The notes: generated from the sequence alone by a model not told the origin. A stretch of 64,000 nucleotides of DNA from an uncultured Sphingomonadaceae bacterium (GCA_947501325.1 CANMVC010000002.1:496001-560000); one strand, 5' to 3'. Positions 45,165 to 56,076 are shown, counted from the stretch's first letter. Numbers and translations: made by a program.

Positions 45165-46841
45165 TCAGGCCCCGGCGCGACTCTTGTCGCGAATGTCGCG
45201 AAATTCGTCGCCGTCATTCCAGTTGGGCCAGTCTTCAGTCATCGCAAGCATTCTGGCGACGGTATAATAGACCTTCAAATCACCCATGACGCCGTCCCAG
45301 TTCCAGTCCGGATTAAATTCGTCCTTTGGTCCATGATACTTGTTTTCGGTATAGTCCTGACTGATCGCTTCTCCGGCTTCGCGGCCACCTTCGACAAGAT
45401 CTTCACCACCTTCAAAATAGATCATCGGCACGCCCAGCTTGGCGAAGCTGAAATGATCGGAGCGATAGTAAAAGCCTTTCTCCGGCGTCGGCTCGGCCTC
45501 GGCAATCCGCCCATCCACGGTTAATGCACCTTCCAGATAGCGATCCAGTTGAGACTTGCCTTTACCAACAACCACGACGTTTTTCGCAGGGCCAGCCATA
45601 CCAAAGGCATCCATGTTCACACCGCCAACCGTCTTGTTGAGCGGATAGATTGGGTTTTCGGCATAATATTTCGAACCGAGCAAGCCGGATTCTTCCGCTG
45701 TCACAGCAAGGAAGATGATACTGCGATCCGGTGCGCCAGCCTTTACATGCGCTTCGGCCAAAGCGACCAAGGCGGCGGTTCCGGTCGCATTGTCGACAGC
45801 ACCGTTGCAAATATCATCACCATCCGGTGCTGGCTTGCAGCGACCCAGATGATCCCAATGCGCAGTATAGAGCACATATTCATCGGGCCGCGTTTTGCCC
45901 TTGATCATGCCGATGACATTTTTGCTGTTCATCTTGCTAATATCATTTTCAAACGACATCGAAGCCGTCAGGCCCAGCGGCACCGCTTTAAAGTCCTTGT
46001 TCTTCGCGGCGGTCATCATCGCTTCCAGATCCTGTCCGGCGCTCGCAAAAATCTTTGCTGCCACATCTTTCTGTACCCAGCCGTTTGCTTTGGTTTGGTC
46101 CGCTCCGCCATTGGCTGACTGCGCATAAAATTGCGGGCCGCTCCAGCTGGATTCCACTACATTCCAGCCATAAGCCGCTGGCGCCGTATCATGAATGATG
46201 AGTGCTGCAGCCGCGCCCTGACGCGCCGCTTCTTCATATTTGTAGGTCCAGCGCCCGTAATAGGTCATCGCCCGACCGCCAAATTCGCCTTCCAGGCTTT
46301 CTGTCCCAAAGTCCGGATCATTCACCAGAATGACGACGGTTTTTCCTTTGACGTCGACACCTTCATAATCGTTCCACTCACGCTCTGGCGCGTTGATGCC
46401 GTAACCGACAAAGACCAGTTCGCTATCCGCGACATCGATTTTCGGCTGTTCCTGATAGGATGTGATGACCATTTCAGGACCATATTTGAAGCTCATGTCA
46501 CCCGAGCCGCCCTTGATCGTCAGGTCGGACACGTTCTTGGCTTCAATCTCGACAAGCGGCACATCCTGAAACCAGCTATCGCCATTGCCAGGTTCGATGC
46601 CTGCTTCTGCAAATTCCTTGGTCAGCAGGGCCAGCGTCTTTTCTTCCCCAACAGTGCCCGGCGCGCGCCCTTCAAACGCGTCGGAAGAGAGCTCCCGCGT
46701 GATATCGCGCATCGTATCAAGCGACAATTCCGGTGCAGCCACTTCAGGCAACGGCGCCAAATTCTCCGGGTCGTCCACTTTCTTACATGCTGTCAAAGCC
46801 AGCGCCGGTATCAGCGCCAGGGAAAGCCATTTCTTTTGCAT
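45165..46841 (-). CDS. M28 family metallopeptidase lipoprotein
   Basis: 558 residues. Lipobox LTAC with Cys19 after MQKKWLSLALIPALALTA. A PA-type domain insert occupies about 130-260 (GKTVVILVNDPDFGTESLEG). Zinc ligands: LYTAHWDHLGRC, NGAVDNATGTAAL, LAVTAEESGLLGS, GGVNMDAFGM and RSDHFSFAKLGVP, all present. It is a likely aminopeptidase acting in the periplasm or on the cell surface. It is the intact paralogue of the M28 protein at 34156 and begins the minus-strand run containing aguA. Confidence 0.9.
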   Translation of the reverse strand: MQKKWLSLALIPALALTACKKVDDPENLAPLPEVAAPELSLDTMRDITRELSSDAFEGRAPGTVGEEKTLALLTKEFAEAGIEPGNGDSWFQDVPLVEIEAKNVSDLTIKGGSGDMSFKYGPEMVITSYQEQPKIDVADSELVFVGYGINAPEREWNDYEGVDVKGKTVVILVNDPDFGTESLEGEFGGRAMTYYGRWTYKYEEAARQGAAAALIIHDTAPAAYGWNVVESSWSGPQFYAQSANGGADQTKANGWVQKDVAAKIFASAGQDLEAMMTAAKNKDFKAVPLGLTASMSFENDISKMNSKNVIGMIKGKTRPDEYVLYTAHWDHLGRCKPAPDGDDICNGAVDNATGTAALVALAEAHVKAGAPDRSIIFLAVTAEESGLLGSKYYAENPIYPLNKTVGGVNMDAFGMAGPAKNVVVVGKGKSQLDRYLEGALTVDGRIAEAEPTPEKGFYYRSDHFSFAKLGVPMIYFEGGEDLVEGGREAGEAISQDYTENKYHGPKDEFNPDWNWDGVMGDLKVYYTVARMLAMTEDWPNWNDGDEFRDIRDKSRAGA

Positions 46842-47029
46842 TTCAGATCCTCATGTCAAACTGTGCCGTACGGCCATGTTGGGATTAGTGGCAGAGACCG
46901 ATGGTAAGCGCAAGCCATGCGCTCATGCCATAAGAACTGAAATATAGAATTGCCCTTGCGTTCTGAATTTGTTTTGCAGATACCGGTTTTTTAATTCAGT
47001 TTACAGTATAGTAACTTCAGGGGGCATCA

Positions 47030-48988
47030 TTGCTAAAAATTTCCACGTCGCTATTTGCGGCATCTATTCTCGTATATTCTTGCTCTACGCCAGCATTGGC
47101 AAATGACGAAGCTGTGATATTTGGCTCCATGCCCGCAATTCAGGATATTAGCCTTTCCCCGGATGGCACCAAAATAGCTTTTGTCTCGCCAGGCCCTGGG
47201 TTGCAGACTGACCTTTATTCCATTGATTTGACCAAAGGCAATAAACCGGTTCGCGTAACCACGTCATCTGGCGATCCCGAAAGTCTGTTTTGGTGTGGAT
47301 GGGTCTCTAACGAACGATTGGCCTGTAAAGTCGGCGGATTGAAAGAATATGCTGGCGATATTTACGGTTTCTCCAGCGTTTTTGCTGTGAACGCCGATGG
47401 CAGCGATCCAAAGCTTCTCAGTAAAAAACCACCGCGAAATGCTATTGGCTACAGTCTAGGCGGTGGCAATATTATCGATTGGCTGCCTCAAGAAGATAAT
47501 ATGGTGTTGATGACTCGCCGTCATCTTGAAGAAGGCGCCGCCGGAACGCTTATCAAAAAGCTCGATAGCGGTTTAGCTGTTGAACGAATTGATACGTTGA
47601 CAGGCAGAGCAAAAATGATCGAGCGGCCCAAAAAGGAAGCGGTTGAATATATTACCGATGGCATGGGCAATATCCGGATTAAAGGGAGCCGCATTAAAAA
47701 AGGCAGTACGGAGCTCGATAGCGGGCAAATCGAATATTTCTATCAGTCCGATAATGACTGGCGATCTATGGGCAGGCTGGATTATGCCAATCGCAGTGGC
47801 TTCAATCCCTATGCGGTCGATCCGAAAACCGATCGTGTATATGGATTTGCTCCCCACAACGGACGCCAGGCTCTGGTCTCAATGACCCTGGATGGCAGCG
47901 GAGAACGACAAATCGTTTTTGCGCATGACGAAGTTGATGTCGATGAACTGATTAGAATTGGCCGGAACCGAAGAGTCGTGGGTGTCAGCTATGCCACGGA
48001 GAAACGGCAAGGCGTTTATTTCGATCCTACACTCGATAAACTGGCTTCCGCGCTTGGTAAGGCTTTGGGCAAGGACTATTCGATCCAATTTGCAGACGCA
48101 AGTTTGGACGAGAATAAGCTACTTATCTGGGCTGGGTCAGACATTGATCCCGGGCAATATTTTCTGTTCGATAAAACAACCAAACAATTGAGACCTTTAC
48201 TGGGGGTGCGGCCATCAGTCGAAAACAGTAAATTGGCTGAGGTGAAGGCGATATCCTATCCCGCTGCCGATGGCACTATGATACCGGGCTATTTGACTAT
48301 GCCCGTTGGCACGGCGACCAAAAATTTGCCCGCCATCGTCATGCCACATGGTGGTCCAGAATCACGCGATGAATGGGGTTTCAATTGGCTTGCACAGTTT
48401 TATGTCAGCCAAGGCTTTGCGGTGTTGCAACCAAATTTCCGCGGTTCTTCAGGATATGGAGAAGAATGGTACGAAAAAAATGGTTTTCAATCCTGGCGGA
48501 CCTCGATCGGAGACGTGAATGATGCGGGCAGATGGCTGCTCTCACAAGGCATTGCCAAGCCTTCTGCACTATCGATTGTGGGTTGGTCCTACGGCGGTTA
48601 CGCGGCACTACAATCAGCCGTACTGGATCCAGATCTGTTCAAGGCCGTTGTCGCTATCGCACCGGTTACTGACCTGTCTACTCTTAAGTCCAATGCAAAG
48701 GCCTATTATAGCGGGGCCGTCACGCGTGAATTTGTCGGCAGTGGTCCGCATATAAAGCAAGGTTCACCCGCGCAGAACGTGGATAAAATAAAAGCTCCCG
48801 TGATGCTGTTCCATGGTGATTATGATCGCAATGTTGAAATTGAACATTCAAATTTGATGAATAACAAATTGAAAGCAGCAGGCAAGCAAGTGACATATAT
48901 CAAATATGAAAAACTGGCACATAGCCTCAGAAACTCTAGCGCGCGCAAGGATATGTTAGAAAAATCGGCGACTTTCCTACCAAAATAA
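47030..48988 (+). CDS. S9 family peptidase (prolyl oligopeptidase / acylaminoacyl-peptidase)
   Basis: 652 residues starting at TTG 47030, with an AGGGGG 7 bases upstream and no ATG nearby. The signal peptide is MLKISTSLFAASILVYSCSTPALA. A beta-propeller N-terminal part (about 30-390; SLSPDGTKIAFVSPG) leads into the alpha/beta-hydrolase domain: HGGPESRDEWGFNW, nucleophile Ser near 519 in GWSYGGYAAL, then Asp in HGDYDRNVEIEH and His in KLAHSLRNS. It hydrolyses oligopeptides in the periplasm or outside. A strong terminator follows. Confidence 0.9.
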   Translation: MLKISTSLFAASILVYSCSTPALANDEAVIFGSMPAIQDISLSPDGTKIAFVSPGPGLQTDLYSIDLTKGNKPVRVTTSSGDPESLFWCGWVSNERLACKVGGLKEYAGDIYGFSSVFAVNADGSDPKLLSKKPPRNAIGYSLGGGNIIDWLPQEDNMVLMTRRHLEEGAAGTLIKKLDSGLAVERIDTLTGRAKMIERPKKEAVEYITDGMGNIRIKGSRIKKGSTELDSGQIEYFYQSDNDWRSMGRLDYANRSGFNPYAVDPKTDRVYGFAPHNGRQALVSMTLDGSGERQIVFAHDEVDVDELIRIGRNRRVVGVSYATEKRQGVYFDPTLDKLASALGKALGKDYSIQFADASLDENKLLIWAGSDIDPGQYFLFDKTTKQLRPLLGVRPSVENSKLAEVKAISYPAADGTMIPGYLTMPVGTATKNLPAIVMPHGGPESRDEWGFNWLAQFYVSQGFAVLQPNFRGSSGYGEEWYEKNGFQSWRTSIGDVNDAGRWLLSQGIAKPSALSIVGWSYGGYAALQSAVLDPDLFKAVVAIAPVTDLSTLKSNAKAYYSGAVTREFVGSGPHIKQGSPAQNVDKIKAPVMLFHGDYDRNVEIEHSNLMNNKLKAAGKQVTYIKYEKLAHSLRNSSARKDMLEKSATFLPK

Positions 48989-49003
48989 CGCTCTATGGAG
49001 GAC

Positions 49004-49037
49004 AAAAAAAGGGCGGCTCGTTGGAGCCGCCCTTTTT
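49004..49037. terminator. Bidirectional intrinsic terminator
   Basis: AAGGGCGGCTC pairs with GAGCCGCCCTT around a GTTG loop (49009-49034), flanked by A and T runs. It lies between the convergent S9 peptidase and rpsD genes and can stop both. Confidence 0.9.
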
Positions 49038-49056
49038 GTAAATATCGTGTCGCCAA

Positions 49057-49671
49057 TTAGCGTGAGTAAAACTCGACGACCAGGTTTGGTTCCATGGTGA
49101 CCGGATAAGGAACTTCGTCCAGCGTTGGTACGCGGACATAGGTGACTTTGTCGGTACCGTCGGGCGTGACATATTCTGGAATGTCGCGCTCTGGCAGGCT
49201 CTGCGCTTCGATAACCAGCAACATTTCCTTAGCCTTGTCGCTCAGTGATACGACATCACCGGGCTGCACTTTACGCGAAGCAACGTTACATTTCACGCCG
49301 TTGACGCGAATGTGGCCGTGGCTAACAAGCTGACGGGCTGAGAAAATGGTTGGTGTGAATTTGGCGCGGTATACGACCATATCCAGACGCTGCTCGAGCA
49401 AACCGATCAAGTTCTGGCTGGTATCGCCTTTCATGCTTGATGCTTCTTTGTAAGCGCGCTTGAACTGTTTCTCGGTCACGTCGCCATAATAGCCTTTCAG
49501 CTTCTGCTTGGCGCGAAGCTGAATACCGTAGTCGGAAAGCTTGCTTTTGCGGCGCTGACCGTGCTGACCGGGGCCGTAGTCGCGACGATTGACAGGTGAT
49601 TTGGGGCGGCCCCAAATATTTTCACCCATACGGCGATCAAGTTTATATTTCGAGCTGGTACGTTTTGTCAT
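49057..49671 (-). CDS. rpsD: 30S ribosomal protein S4
   Basis: 204 residues from the ATG at 49671, with AGGAG 8 bases upstream; an extension to 49716 is ruled out. Family start [20 protein letters not shown], then [16 protein letters not shown], and the S4 RNA-binding domain [19 protein letters not shown]...[14 protein letters not shown]. It nucleates small-subunit assembly. Encoded alone, as usual in Sphingomonadales; promoter not identified. Confidence 0.97.
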   Translation of the reverse strand: MTKRTSSKYKLDRRMGENIWGRPKSPVNRRDYGPGQHGQRRKSKLSDYGIQLRAKQKLKGYYGDVTEKQFKRAYKEASSMKGDTSQNLIGLLEQRLDMVVYRAKFTPTIFSARQLVSHGHIRVNGVKCNVASRKVQPGDVVSLSDKAKEMLLVIEAQSLPERDIPEYVTPDGTDKVTYVRVPTLDEVPYPVTMEPNLVVEFYSR

Positions 49672-49847
49672 CTCAATGACTCCTAATTTGCTGTTTATAT
49701 TCATCCCGGAATGCACCGAAAATCCTTTTGGATAAACGCGGCTACCGCTTCACCGGGGTGCGGAGCCAATTGCAAGACGCGGCCTATGACGATCTAACGG
49801 GCAATTGTCAAGCATCTGACGACCGAGAAATCGTACGCAAAATTGCC

Positions 49848-49895
49848 ATGTTTACTCGACTTGCGCGCCTGCACGGATTAAAGGCGCTGGCATGA
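49848..49895 (+). CDS. Possible 15-codon leader ORF before chorismate mutase
   Basis: ATG at 49848 opens MFTRLARLHGLKALA and ends in TGA at 49893-49895, overlapping the chorismate mutase ATG at 49892 (ATGA). There is no Shine-Dalgarno sequence. It has no Trp/Phe/Tyr run typical of attenuators, so it may be only a chance frame. Within the 220-base gap before chorismate mutase I see no other feature. Confidence 0.2.
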   Translation: MFTRLARLHGLKALA

Positions 49896-50203
49896 CCAAA
49901 ACGACCCCGCTTCCACCCATGGAAACCATGTCCGATGTCCGCGAACAAGTGGACCGCATTGACGGCGAGCTTATCGCCCTTCTGACCCAACGCTTTGCCT
50001 GTATGGACGCCGCCGCGCGGATCAAGCAGGATCGGGAAGCCGTGCGCGATGAAGGCCGGAAAGCGCAAGTGCTTGAGAATGTTAAACAGCTTGCGGCTAA
50101 TGCTGCTATTCCGGTTCCGACCATGGCTGCAATGTGGGAAATGCTGATAGAAACATCGATCAGCTATGAATTCGAAAAATGGGATCAAATAAGAAACAGC
50201 TAA
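49892..50203 (+). CDS. Chorismate mutase (AroQ class)
   Basis: 103 residues. Helical monofunctional chorismate mutase: VREQVDRIDGELIALLTQRFACMD (helix 1, with the substrate-binding Arg/Glu), KQDREAVRDEGRK, and MAAMWEMLIETSISYE (helix 3, ending). It converts chorismate to prephenate for Phe/Tyr synthesis. AAGG lies 8 bases before the ATG. Encoded next to rpsD and tail-to-tail with trmJ (11 bases). Confidence 0.88.
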   Translation: MTKTTPLPPMETMSDVREQVDRIDGELIALLTQRFACMDAAARIKQDREAVRDEGRKAQVLENVKQLAANAAIPVPTMAAMWEMLIETSISYEFEKWDQIRNS

Positions 50204-50214
50204 CGCTGAACCCG

Positions 50215-50946
50215 TCACTTTTTGACAAATGGCTTTTCAAGAGCGCTGATAACGCCACGCCAAGTCTGCACTTCTTCATTGGTCCACGCCGGTTTGGTGA
50301 TCATATTGCGAAGCGTCACCTTCGTCGCCGGCGCACGATCTGGCGGATAGAAATATCCTGCCCCTTCCAGCGCGCTTTCCAAATGGTGATAGAAACGATC
50401 CAGCTCTATTTGCGGCGCTGGCTCTCGCTTTTTTGTCTCGATTGTAGGCTGCACCGTTCCGGCACCGTCCGTCTTGGATAGCTCATATGCGACCAAGATC
50501 ACCGCCTGCGCCAGATTGAGCGAACCAAATTCCGGGTTGATCGGCACAGTGATTATCTTGCGGGATAATTCCACATCAACGATTTCGAGGCCAGACCGCT
50601 CCGGTCCGAATAATATCGCGCATTTACCACTGGCGGAGGCTATATCTTCCGCTGCCTCCACTGGGGTCAGCACTTCTTTGGTCATTCCCCGTTTACGGAC
50701 CGTCGTCGCATAGACATGGGAACAATCTGCCACCGCCTCTGCTGTGGTTTCGAAAACCTGCGCATCTTCCAATACGCGGTCCGCACCAGCCGCCGTGGGA
50801 CCAGCTGATGGATTGGGCCAGCCATCACGGGGAGCTACAATCCGCATTTCGGTAAGACCGAAATTGAGCATCGCCCTCGCGGCTTTTCCAATATTCTCGC
50901 CGAGCTGCGGCTTTACTAAAATGATTATCGGTTTACCGGTGCTCAT
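50215..50946 (-). CDS. trmJ: tRNA/rRNA methyltransferase, TrmJ-type (SpoU/TrmH family)
   Basis: 243 residues. SPOUT fold: motif 1 [18 protein letters not shown], motif 2 [11 protein letters not shown], motif 3 [17 protein letters not shown]. TrmJ members 2'-O-methylate nucleotide 32 of tRNA using SAM. A Lys/Glu-rich C-terminal extension (about 160-243) occurs in the TrmJ branch. Its start overlaps the nrdR stop by four bases (ATGA). Confidence 0.9.
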   Translation of the reverse strand: MSTGKPIIILVKPQLGENIGKAARAMLNFGLTEMRIVAPRDGWPNPSAGPTAAGADRVLEDAQVFETTAEAVADCSHVYATTVRKRGMTKEVLTPVEAAEDIASASGKCAILFGPERSGLEIVDVELSRKIITVPINPEFGSLNLAQAVILVAYELSKTDGAGTVQPTIETKKREPAPQIELDRFYHHLESALEGAGYFYPPDRAPATKVTLRNMITKPAWTNEEVQTWRGVISALEKPFVKK

Positions 50947-51419
50947 GTGCTGCCGGCATCGGTGATCGCTACATCCTTGACGCTACCGGCAAATTCTTCA
51001 AAATCCTTGGCCTCAGTAAAGTCCTTGTAGACCGATGCAAAGCGGATGTACGCCACGCTATCAAGACCCTTCAAGCCATCCATCACCATCTCTCCGATAC
51101 GTTTGGATGGGATCTCGGTTTCACCGCTCGTTTCCAACTGACGTTGAATACCGGATACCAGCTGATCCATCTGTTCCTGCGCAATGCCGCGCTTTCGGCA
51201 AGCGAGCGATACCGACAGATCAATTTTTGACCGATCAAATGTTTCTCGCCGGTCTTCGCTTTTTACCACCGTAATTTCTCGCAGTTGGATCCGCTCAAAC
51301 GTTGTGAACCGGGCGCCACAGCCCTCACATTGCCGCCGTCGCCGAATGGTTGTGCCATCCTCGGTTGGCCGGCTATCTTTTACTTGGCTATCGTCAAAGG
51401 CGCAAAAGGGACAACGCAT
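50943..51419 (-). CDS. nrdR: Transcriptional repressor NrdR
   Basis: 158 residues. N-terminal zinc ribbon [17 protein letters not shown]...[17 protein letters not shown] (Cys3, Cys6, Cys31, Cys34 region) and an ATP-cone domain (about 45-140: [19 protein letters not shown]). It represses ribonucleotide reductase genes depending on bound nucleotides. Sits between glyA (15 bases upstream) and trmJ, a common glyA-nrdR arrangement. Confidence 0.97.
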   Translation of the reverse strand: MRCPFCAFDDSQVKDSRPTEDGTTIRRRRQCEGCGARFTTFERIQLREITVVKSEDRRETFDRSKIDLSVSLACRKRGIAQEQMDQLVSGIQRQLETSGETEIPSKRIGEMVMDGLKGLDSVAYIRFASVYKDFTEAKDFEEFAGSVKDVAITDAGST

Positions 51420-51434
51420 AGGGTTTTTGTTCGC

Positions 51435-52742
51435 TTATTCTGGGTAAATGGGAAAGCGTGAGCAAAGCGCTTCCACGCGCTCGCGAACGTCAGCTTCGAC
51501 CGCCGGATCGCCGCCTTCGCCCTTTTCGCGTAGCCCATCGAGAACATCAGCGATCATATCTCCGATCATCTGGAATTCCGCCGGACCAAAGCCTCGGGTC
51601 GTGCCCGCTGGCGAGCCCACGCGAATGCCGCTCGTCTTCATGGGTGGCTGTGGGTCATTAGGAATGCTGTTTTTATTGCATGTGATACCCGCGCGTTCGA
51701 GCGCTTCATCAGCATCGCGTCCGGTAACACCGAGCGGCGAGAGATCGATCAGAGCCAAATGGGTATCGGTTCCGCCCGCCACGAGATCAGCCCCGCGTTC
51801 TTTCAGTCGAGCCGCCAAAACCTTGGCGTTTTCGATGACAGCAGCGGAATAGCTGGCAAATTCAGGCCGTAATGCTTCACCGAAAGCGACCGCTTTTGCA
51901 GCAATGACGTGCATCAACGGGCCACCTTGAAGGCCAGGGAAAACGGAAGAATTAATTTTCTTCGCGATGGCTTCATCATTGGTCAGAACCATGCCGCCAC
52001 GCGGACCGCGCAGAGTCTTATGCGTTGTCGTCGTCACCACATCGGCGTGGTCCAACGGATTCGGATGATAGCCTGCGGCGACCAGTCCTGCGAAATGGGC
52101 CATATCGACCATGAAGATCGCACCCACAGCATCGGCAATTTCGCGGAACTTCGCAAAATCAATCTGGCGCGGATAGGCGGAACCGCCGGCAATGATCAAT
52201 TTCGGTTGATGCTCTTTTGCAAGCGCCTCGACTTCCTCATAATTGATGAGGTGATCATCTTCGTTCACGCCATATTGAATCGCATTAAACCATTTGCCCG
52301 ATTGGGCGGGTTTCGCGCCATGGGTCAAATGTCCACCAGCATCCAGCGACATGCCAAGGATGGTGTCGCCCGGTTTAGTTAGGGCCAGCATAACCGCGCC
52401 ATTGGCCTGCGCGCCCGAATGGGGCTGCACGTTGGCAAAACCGCAATTAAACAACTGTTTCGCACGCTCAATTGCCAGGGTTTCGACATCATCCGATGGC
52501 GCACAACCTTGATAATAGCGACGCCCAGGATAGCCTTCAGCATATTTGTTGGTGAACACCGACCCTTGTGCTTGCAATACCGCTCTGGACACAATGTTCT
52601 CGGAAGCAATCAGCTCAATCTGGTTTTGCTGACGTGACATTTCGGCGTTGATCGCACCGGCAACTGCTGGATCACCTTCATCGACCGAAAAATCGAAAAA
52701 TCCGGTAGGGCGGATATCCTGTATATCTGCGACATTACTCAT
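51435..52742 (-). CDS. glyA: Serine hydroxymethyltransferase
   Basis: 435 residues, fold-type I PLP enzyme. Conserved [20 protein letters not shown], the PLP lysine near residue 242 in [14 protein letters not shown], and the C-terminal [15 protein letters not shown]. It interconverts serine and glycine, charging tetrahydrofolate. First of the glyA-nrdR-trmJ run; rpiB lies just upstream (24 bases). Confidence 0.97.
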   Translation of the reverse strand: MSNVADIQDIRPTGFFDFSVDEGDPAVAGAINAEMSRQQNQIELIASENIVSRAVLQAQGSVFTNKYAEGYPGRRYYQGCAPSDDVETLAIERAKQLFNCGFANVQPHSGAQANGAVMLALTKPGDTILGMSLDAGGHLTHGAKPAQSGKWFNAIQYGVNEDDHLINYEEVEALAKEHQPKLIIAGGSAYPRQIDFAKFREIADAVGAIFMVDMAHFAGLVAAGYHPNPLDHADVVTTTTHKTLRGPRGGMVLTNDEAIAKKINSSVFPGLQGGPLMHVIAAKAVAFGEALRPEFASYSAAVIENAKVLAARLKERGADLVAGGTDTHLALIDLSPLGVTGRDADEALERAGITCNKNSIPNDPQPPMKTSGIRVGSPAGTTRGFGPAEFQMIGDMIADVLDGLREKGEGGDPAVEADVRERVEALCSRFPIYPE

Positions 52743-52766
52743 GATGATGCTCCTTCGGTGTGCTAT

Positions 52767-53204
52767 TCAAATTTTGGGGGCGGACAATTTATCCACGCGG
52801 CGCTGATGACGGTCTCCGCCAAATTCTGTGTTCAAGAAATTCTGCAGGCAATCTTTGGCTATCTCGATCCCAACCAATCGCGCGCCCATCGCTATGACAT
52901 TCGCGTCATTATGCTCGCGGGACAGTTTCGCCGAAAGGCCTTCCGATACGAGAGCGCACCGACAAGCCGAGTTGCGATTCACCGCCATCGATATTCCAAT
53001 GCCCGAACCGCAAAGCGCCACGCCGCGCTCGGCGTCACCGGATGCAATAGCATTGGCAAGCTTATAACCATAATCGGGGTAATCAACACTTTCGGCTGTC
53101 ATCGGCCCTAAGTCATTCACGTCGTGTCCAGCGTCCGTAAGCCACTCAACCAAAGCAGTTTTCATTTCAATTGCTGCGTGATCAGAAGCAATGGCAACGC
53201 GCAT
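52767..53204 (-). CDS. rpiB: Ribose-5-phosphate isomerase B
   Basis: 145 residues from the ATG at 53204, which has AAGGA 10 bases upstream; a TTG at 53222 is an alternative. RpiB/LacAB family: RVAIASDHAAIEMK, catalytic C65 in ALCGSGIGISMA, and the His/Asp-containing SREHNDANVIAMG. Interconverts ribose-5-phosphate and ribulose-5-phosphate. It lies between kup and glyA on the same strand. Confidence 0.95.
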   Translation of the reverse strand: MRVAIASDHAAIEMKTALVEWLTDAGHDVNDLGPMTAESVDYPDYGYKLANAIASGDAERGVALCGSGIGISMAVNRNSACRCALVSEGLSAKLSREHNDANVIAMGARLVGIEIAKDCLQNFLNTEFGGDRHQRRVDKLSAPKI

Positions 53205-53329
53205 GGAGCAATTATCCTTCAAGCAATGTGAGAATCGTTGATCCGGTATCTAGTGGAGCAAGCCAGCTTAGGCCACAAAATATTGCGCTTTTCGAACATT
53301 AAATCGGCATTTACCGACAAGCACCAAAA

Positions 53330-55270
53330 TCAAATTTCCATTTGGCTGCCAAGCTCGACCACGCGGTTGCTGGGAAGCTTGAAAAACTCCATGGCGGTGG
53401 CGGCATTACGCAGCATCCACGCGAATATTTTCTCTCGCCAGATCATCATTTTTGGTTTTTCCGATGGCAACAATGTTTGCCGGGAGAGGAAGAAGCTGGT
53501 CGTCATCATGTCGAAATCCATGCCGCACTCTTTGACTTTTTTCAGCGCTGCGGGAACGTCGGTTTCCTGCATGAAACCATAGTTGAGGATCAGGCGATAG
53601 AAACCATCTCCGAGATCCTTGACCTCAATCCGGTCTTCCATCTCAACATAGGGCACGTCTTCAATATTCACGGTGAGCACCACAACGCGTTCATGGATAA
53701 TCTTGTTATGCTTGATGTTGTGGAGCAACGCTGACGGCACGCCCACAGAGTTAGACGCCATAAAGATGGCGGTTCCCGGGACTCTCGTCGCGCTGTTTTT
53801 CGCGGACTTGGTAAATATTTCGATCGGCATAGCTGCTTCCGCCATGTTTTCGCGCATGATCTTGCGGCCTTTCGCCCATGTCGTCAGCAACAGGAAGGCA
53901 AAACCGCCAACCATCAGCGGGAACCAACCGCCTTGCGGGACTTTTGTCAGGTTGGCCGCGAAATAGGCACCGTCCACGATGAAGAACAACGCGAGTAATG
54001 GAACGGCATACCACCATTTCCACTTCCACATCGTGAAGACCAGCACAGCGAGTAAACAGGTGTCGATCAGCATCGCACCGGTAACGGCAATTCCATATGC
54101 TGACGCGAGACTGCTAGAACTCTGGAAAGTCAGAACGAGGATCAGCACCGCGATCATGATGGTCCAGTTGACCACTGGAATATAGATCTGGCCGGCTTCG
54201 GATGCGCTGGTGTGCTTGACCGTCAGGCGCGGGATAAAGCCCAACTGTATGGCTTGATGGGTGACCGAGAACGCGCCCGATATCACGGCCTGACTAGCAA
54301 TGAATGTAGCCATGGTCGCCAATATCACGAGCGGCAAACGAAGCATTTCAGGGGCTAGCAAGAAAAACGGATTCTGGATGGCGGCTGCGGCACTAGCATC
54401 GTCCATGCCAATAATCATCGCGCCTTGCCCGAAATAGTTGCACAGCAAAGCCGGCATGACGAACCCGAACCAGGCAATCCGCATCGGCTTGCGGCCAAAA
54501 TGACCCATATCGGCAAATAAAGCCGCTGATCCCGTTACAGCCAACACTACCGAACCCAATGCAAGGAAAGCCTTGAAGCCATCAATCAGAAAAAATTGAA
54601 AAGCATACCAAGGGTTAAGCGCTAGCAAAATTTCAGGCGTCTGGACGATCTGTGTCAGCCCTAATATCGCGATAACAACGAAATAGACAAACATTATTGG
54701 GGCAAATAAAGCCCCGATTTTCGCGGTTCCCCGAGACTGGATCATAAACAGGAAGACCAATAGTCCCACGGCTATCGGGATAACCAAAGGCTGTAATCCG
54801 CTGTTTACAACGGTTAAGCCTTCGACGGCAGACAGCACCGAAATAGCCGGTGTAATCATGCTGTCGCCGTAAAATAATGAGGTTGCGAAAACGCCCAATA
54901 ATATCGCCACCCAACCAAATTTCGATCGTCGCAGAGCCCCGGACAACAGAGCGACAACGGCCAGGCTACCGCCCTGCCCCTTATTGTCCGCGCGCATTAA
55001 TATGGTCACATATTGAATGGCAACCACCAGCGTCATTGACCAGAATATCAGGCTGACGACGCCCAAGACGTGGAGCTTGTCCAGTTCTAACGGATGAGCA
55101 CCAACAAATGTCTCGCGGAAAGCGTAGAGCGGGCTTGTGCCAATATCGCCAAATACGATACCGATCGCGCCCGCCGCGAGTTTCGCAACAGCGCTTCCCT
55201 CTTGACGTGAGCCATGAGGTTGGATGACGCGACTGCGTTTCCGTTTCGGTTGTGACGTCGATTCAGACAT
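53330..55270 (-). CDS. kup: Kup-family potassium uptake protein
   Basis: 646 residues. Arg/Lys-rich N-terminal tail, then the Kup motif [24 protein letters not shown], about 12 membrane segments and a C-terminal cytoplasmic domain (about 480-646; [15 protein letters not shown]). The family imports K+, often with H+ symport. Extra N-terminal residues (about 20) and an ordinary C-terminus. In Sphingomonadales the gene is often duplicated, but only one copy is visible here. Confidence 0.94.
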   Translation of the reverse strand: MSESTSQPKRKRSRVIQPHGSRQEGSAVAKLAAGAIGIVFGDIGTSPLYAFRETFVGAHPLELDKLHVLGVVSLIFWSMTLVVAIQYVTILMRADNKGQGGSLAVVALLSGALRRSKFGWVAILLGVFATSLFYGDSMITPAISVLSAVEGLTVVNSGLQPLVIPIAVGLLVFLFMIQSRGTAKIGALFAPIMFVYFVVIAILGLTQIVQTPEILLALNPWYAFQFFLIDGFKAFLALGSVVLAVTGSAALFADMGHFGRKPMRIAWFGFVMPALLCNYFGQGAMIIGMDDASAAAAIQNPFFLLAPEMLRLPLVILATMATFIASQAVISGAFSVTHQAIQLGFIPRLTVKHTSASEAGQIYIPVVNWTIMIAVLILVLTFQSSSSLASAYGIAVTGAMLIDTCLLAVLVFTMWKWKWWYAVPLLALFFIVDGAYFAANLTKVPQGGWFPLMVGGFAFLLLTTWAKGRKIMRENMAEAAMPIEIFTKSAKNSATRVPGTAIFMASNSVGVPSALLHNIKHNKIIHERVVVLTVNIEDVPYVEMEDRIEVKDLGDGFYRLILNYGFMQETDVPAALKKVKECGMDFDMMTTSFFLSRQTLLPSEKPKMMIWREKIFAWMLRNAATAMEFFKLPSNRVVELGSQMEI

Positions 55271-55422
55271 TGGTTGCCGTTTTGGCTGTCCCCTGATTGG
55301 GTCGAAGCGGTCATGCTAACTCGGCACATCTGTCTCGACAAGCGCGCGCGACTAGCATGGGCCTTTATAGCACGCAACAAGACCGGCAGATACGCCTATC
55401 AAGCCTCTGATAATATTGTATT

Positions 55423-56076
55423 TTAGTTAGAGGCAGCCGGTGCTGCAGGTGCTGGAAGCGATGGTTGCATTCGTTCCATTGTCGCCAAACGCGACTCGAG
55501 GTCCTTGCGCCATGGCGCATCTTCCGAGCTCCGCTCCAGCAATTCTGTCCAAATCGCTCGAGCCTGGTCTATTTTGCCCGATTGCGCATAAGCCATTCCG
55601 AGGAAGAACGGCGGTCCAGGATGCTCAGGCGAGATATCAGCCGCTTTTTGAAAGGCAAATTGCGCAGCAGGTGTGATTACGCCATCAGCATGGACGACCA
55701 GTGCATTGCCCAAACCTACCCAGAGATCGGGGTTGTTAGGGTGTTCCTTGACCCCGTTACGCAAATAATTTGCAGCTGAACCATGCTTTCCGCTGCGGTT
55801 GAGCGCGTCCGAAAATACCAGCCATTCCCGGGCCGATCCAAAACGCTCGCCCATTTCTTCACGCGATTCGATATTGCGTTCATCAAAACTATTCGCTTTT
55901 TCCGTTGGCTCGACGGACACGCCCGCCATTCCGGGATTAGCCTGCCACGCATAGCCTGCAACACCCAGCAGAAGCGCAGCACCGGTTAATTCAAAAGCCG
56001 TCCGCGGCAGCTTGCCCAAAAAAACAAGCGCCCCAAACAGTAACACCACCATGACCAGCAAAATGATCCAACCCAT
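55423..56076 (-). CDS. Tetratricopeptide protein, CcmI/CycH-like
   Basis: 217 residues. Two N-terminal membrane segments (WIILLVMVVLLFGALVFL and LTGAALLLGVAGYAWQA) and TPR repeats (WLVFSDALNRSGKHGSAANYL, PDLWVGLGNALVVHADGV, PPFFLGMAYAQSGKIDQARAIW). It resembles the TPR (apocytochrome-recruiting) part of CcmI. Overlap of one base with ccmH (TGATG), so last gene of the operon. A separate cysteine/thioredoxin arm is absent. Confidence 0.8.
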   Translation of the reverse strand: MGWIILLVMVVLLFGALVFLGKLPRTAFELTGAALLLGVAGYAWQANPGMAGVSVEPTEKANSFDERNIESREEMGERFGSAREWLVFSDALNRSGKHGSAANYLRNGVKEHPNNPDLWVGLGNALVVHADGVITPAAQFAFQKAADISPEHPGPPFFLGMAYAQSGKIDQARAIWTELLERSSEDAPWRKDLESRLATMERMQPSLPAPAAPAASN

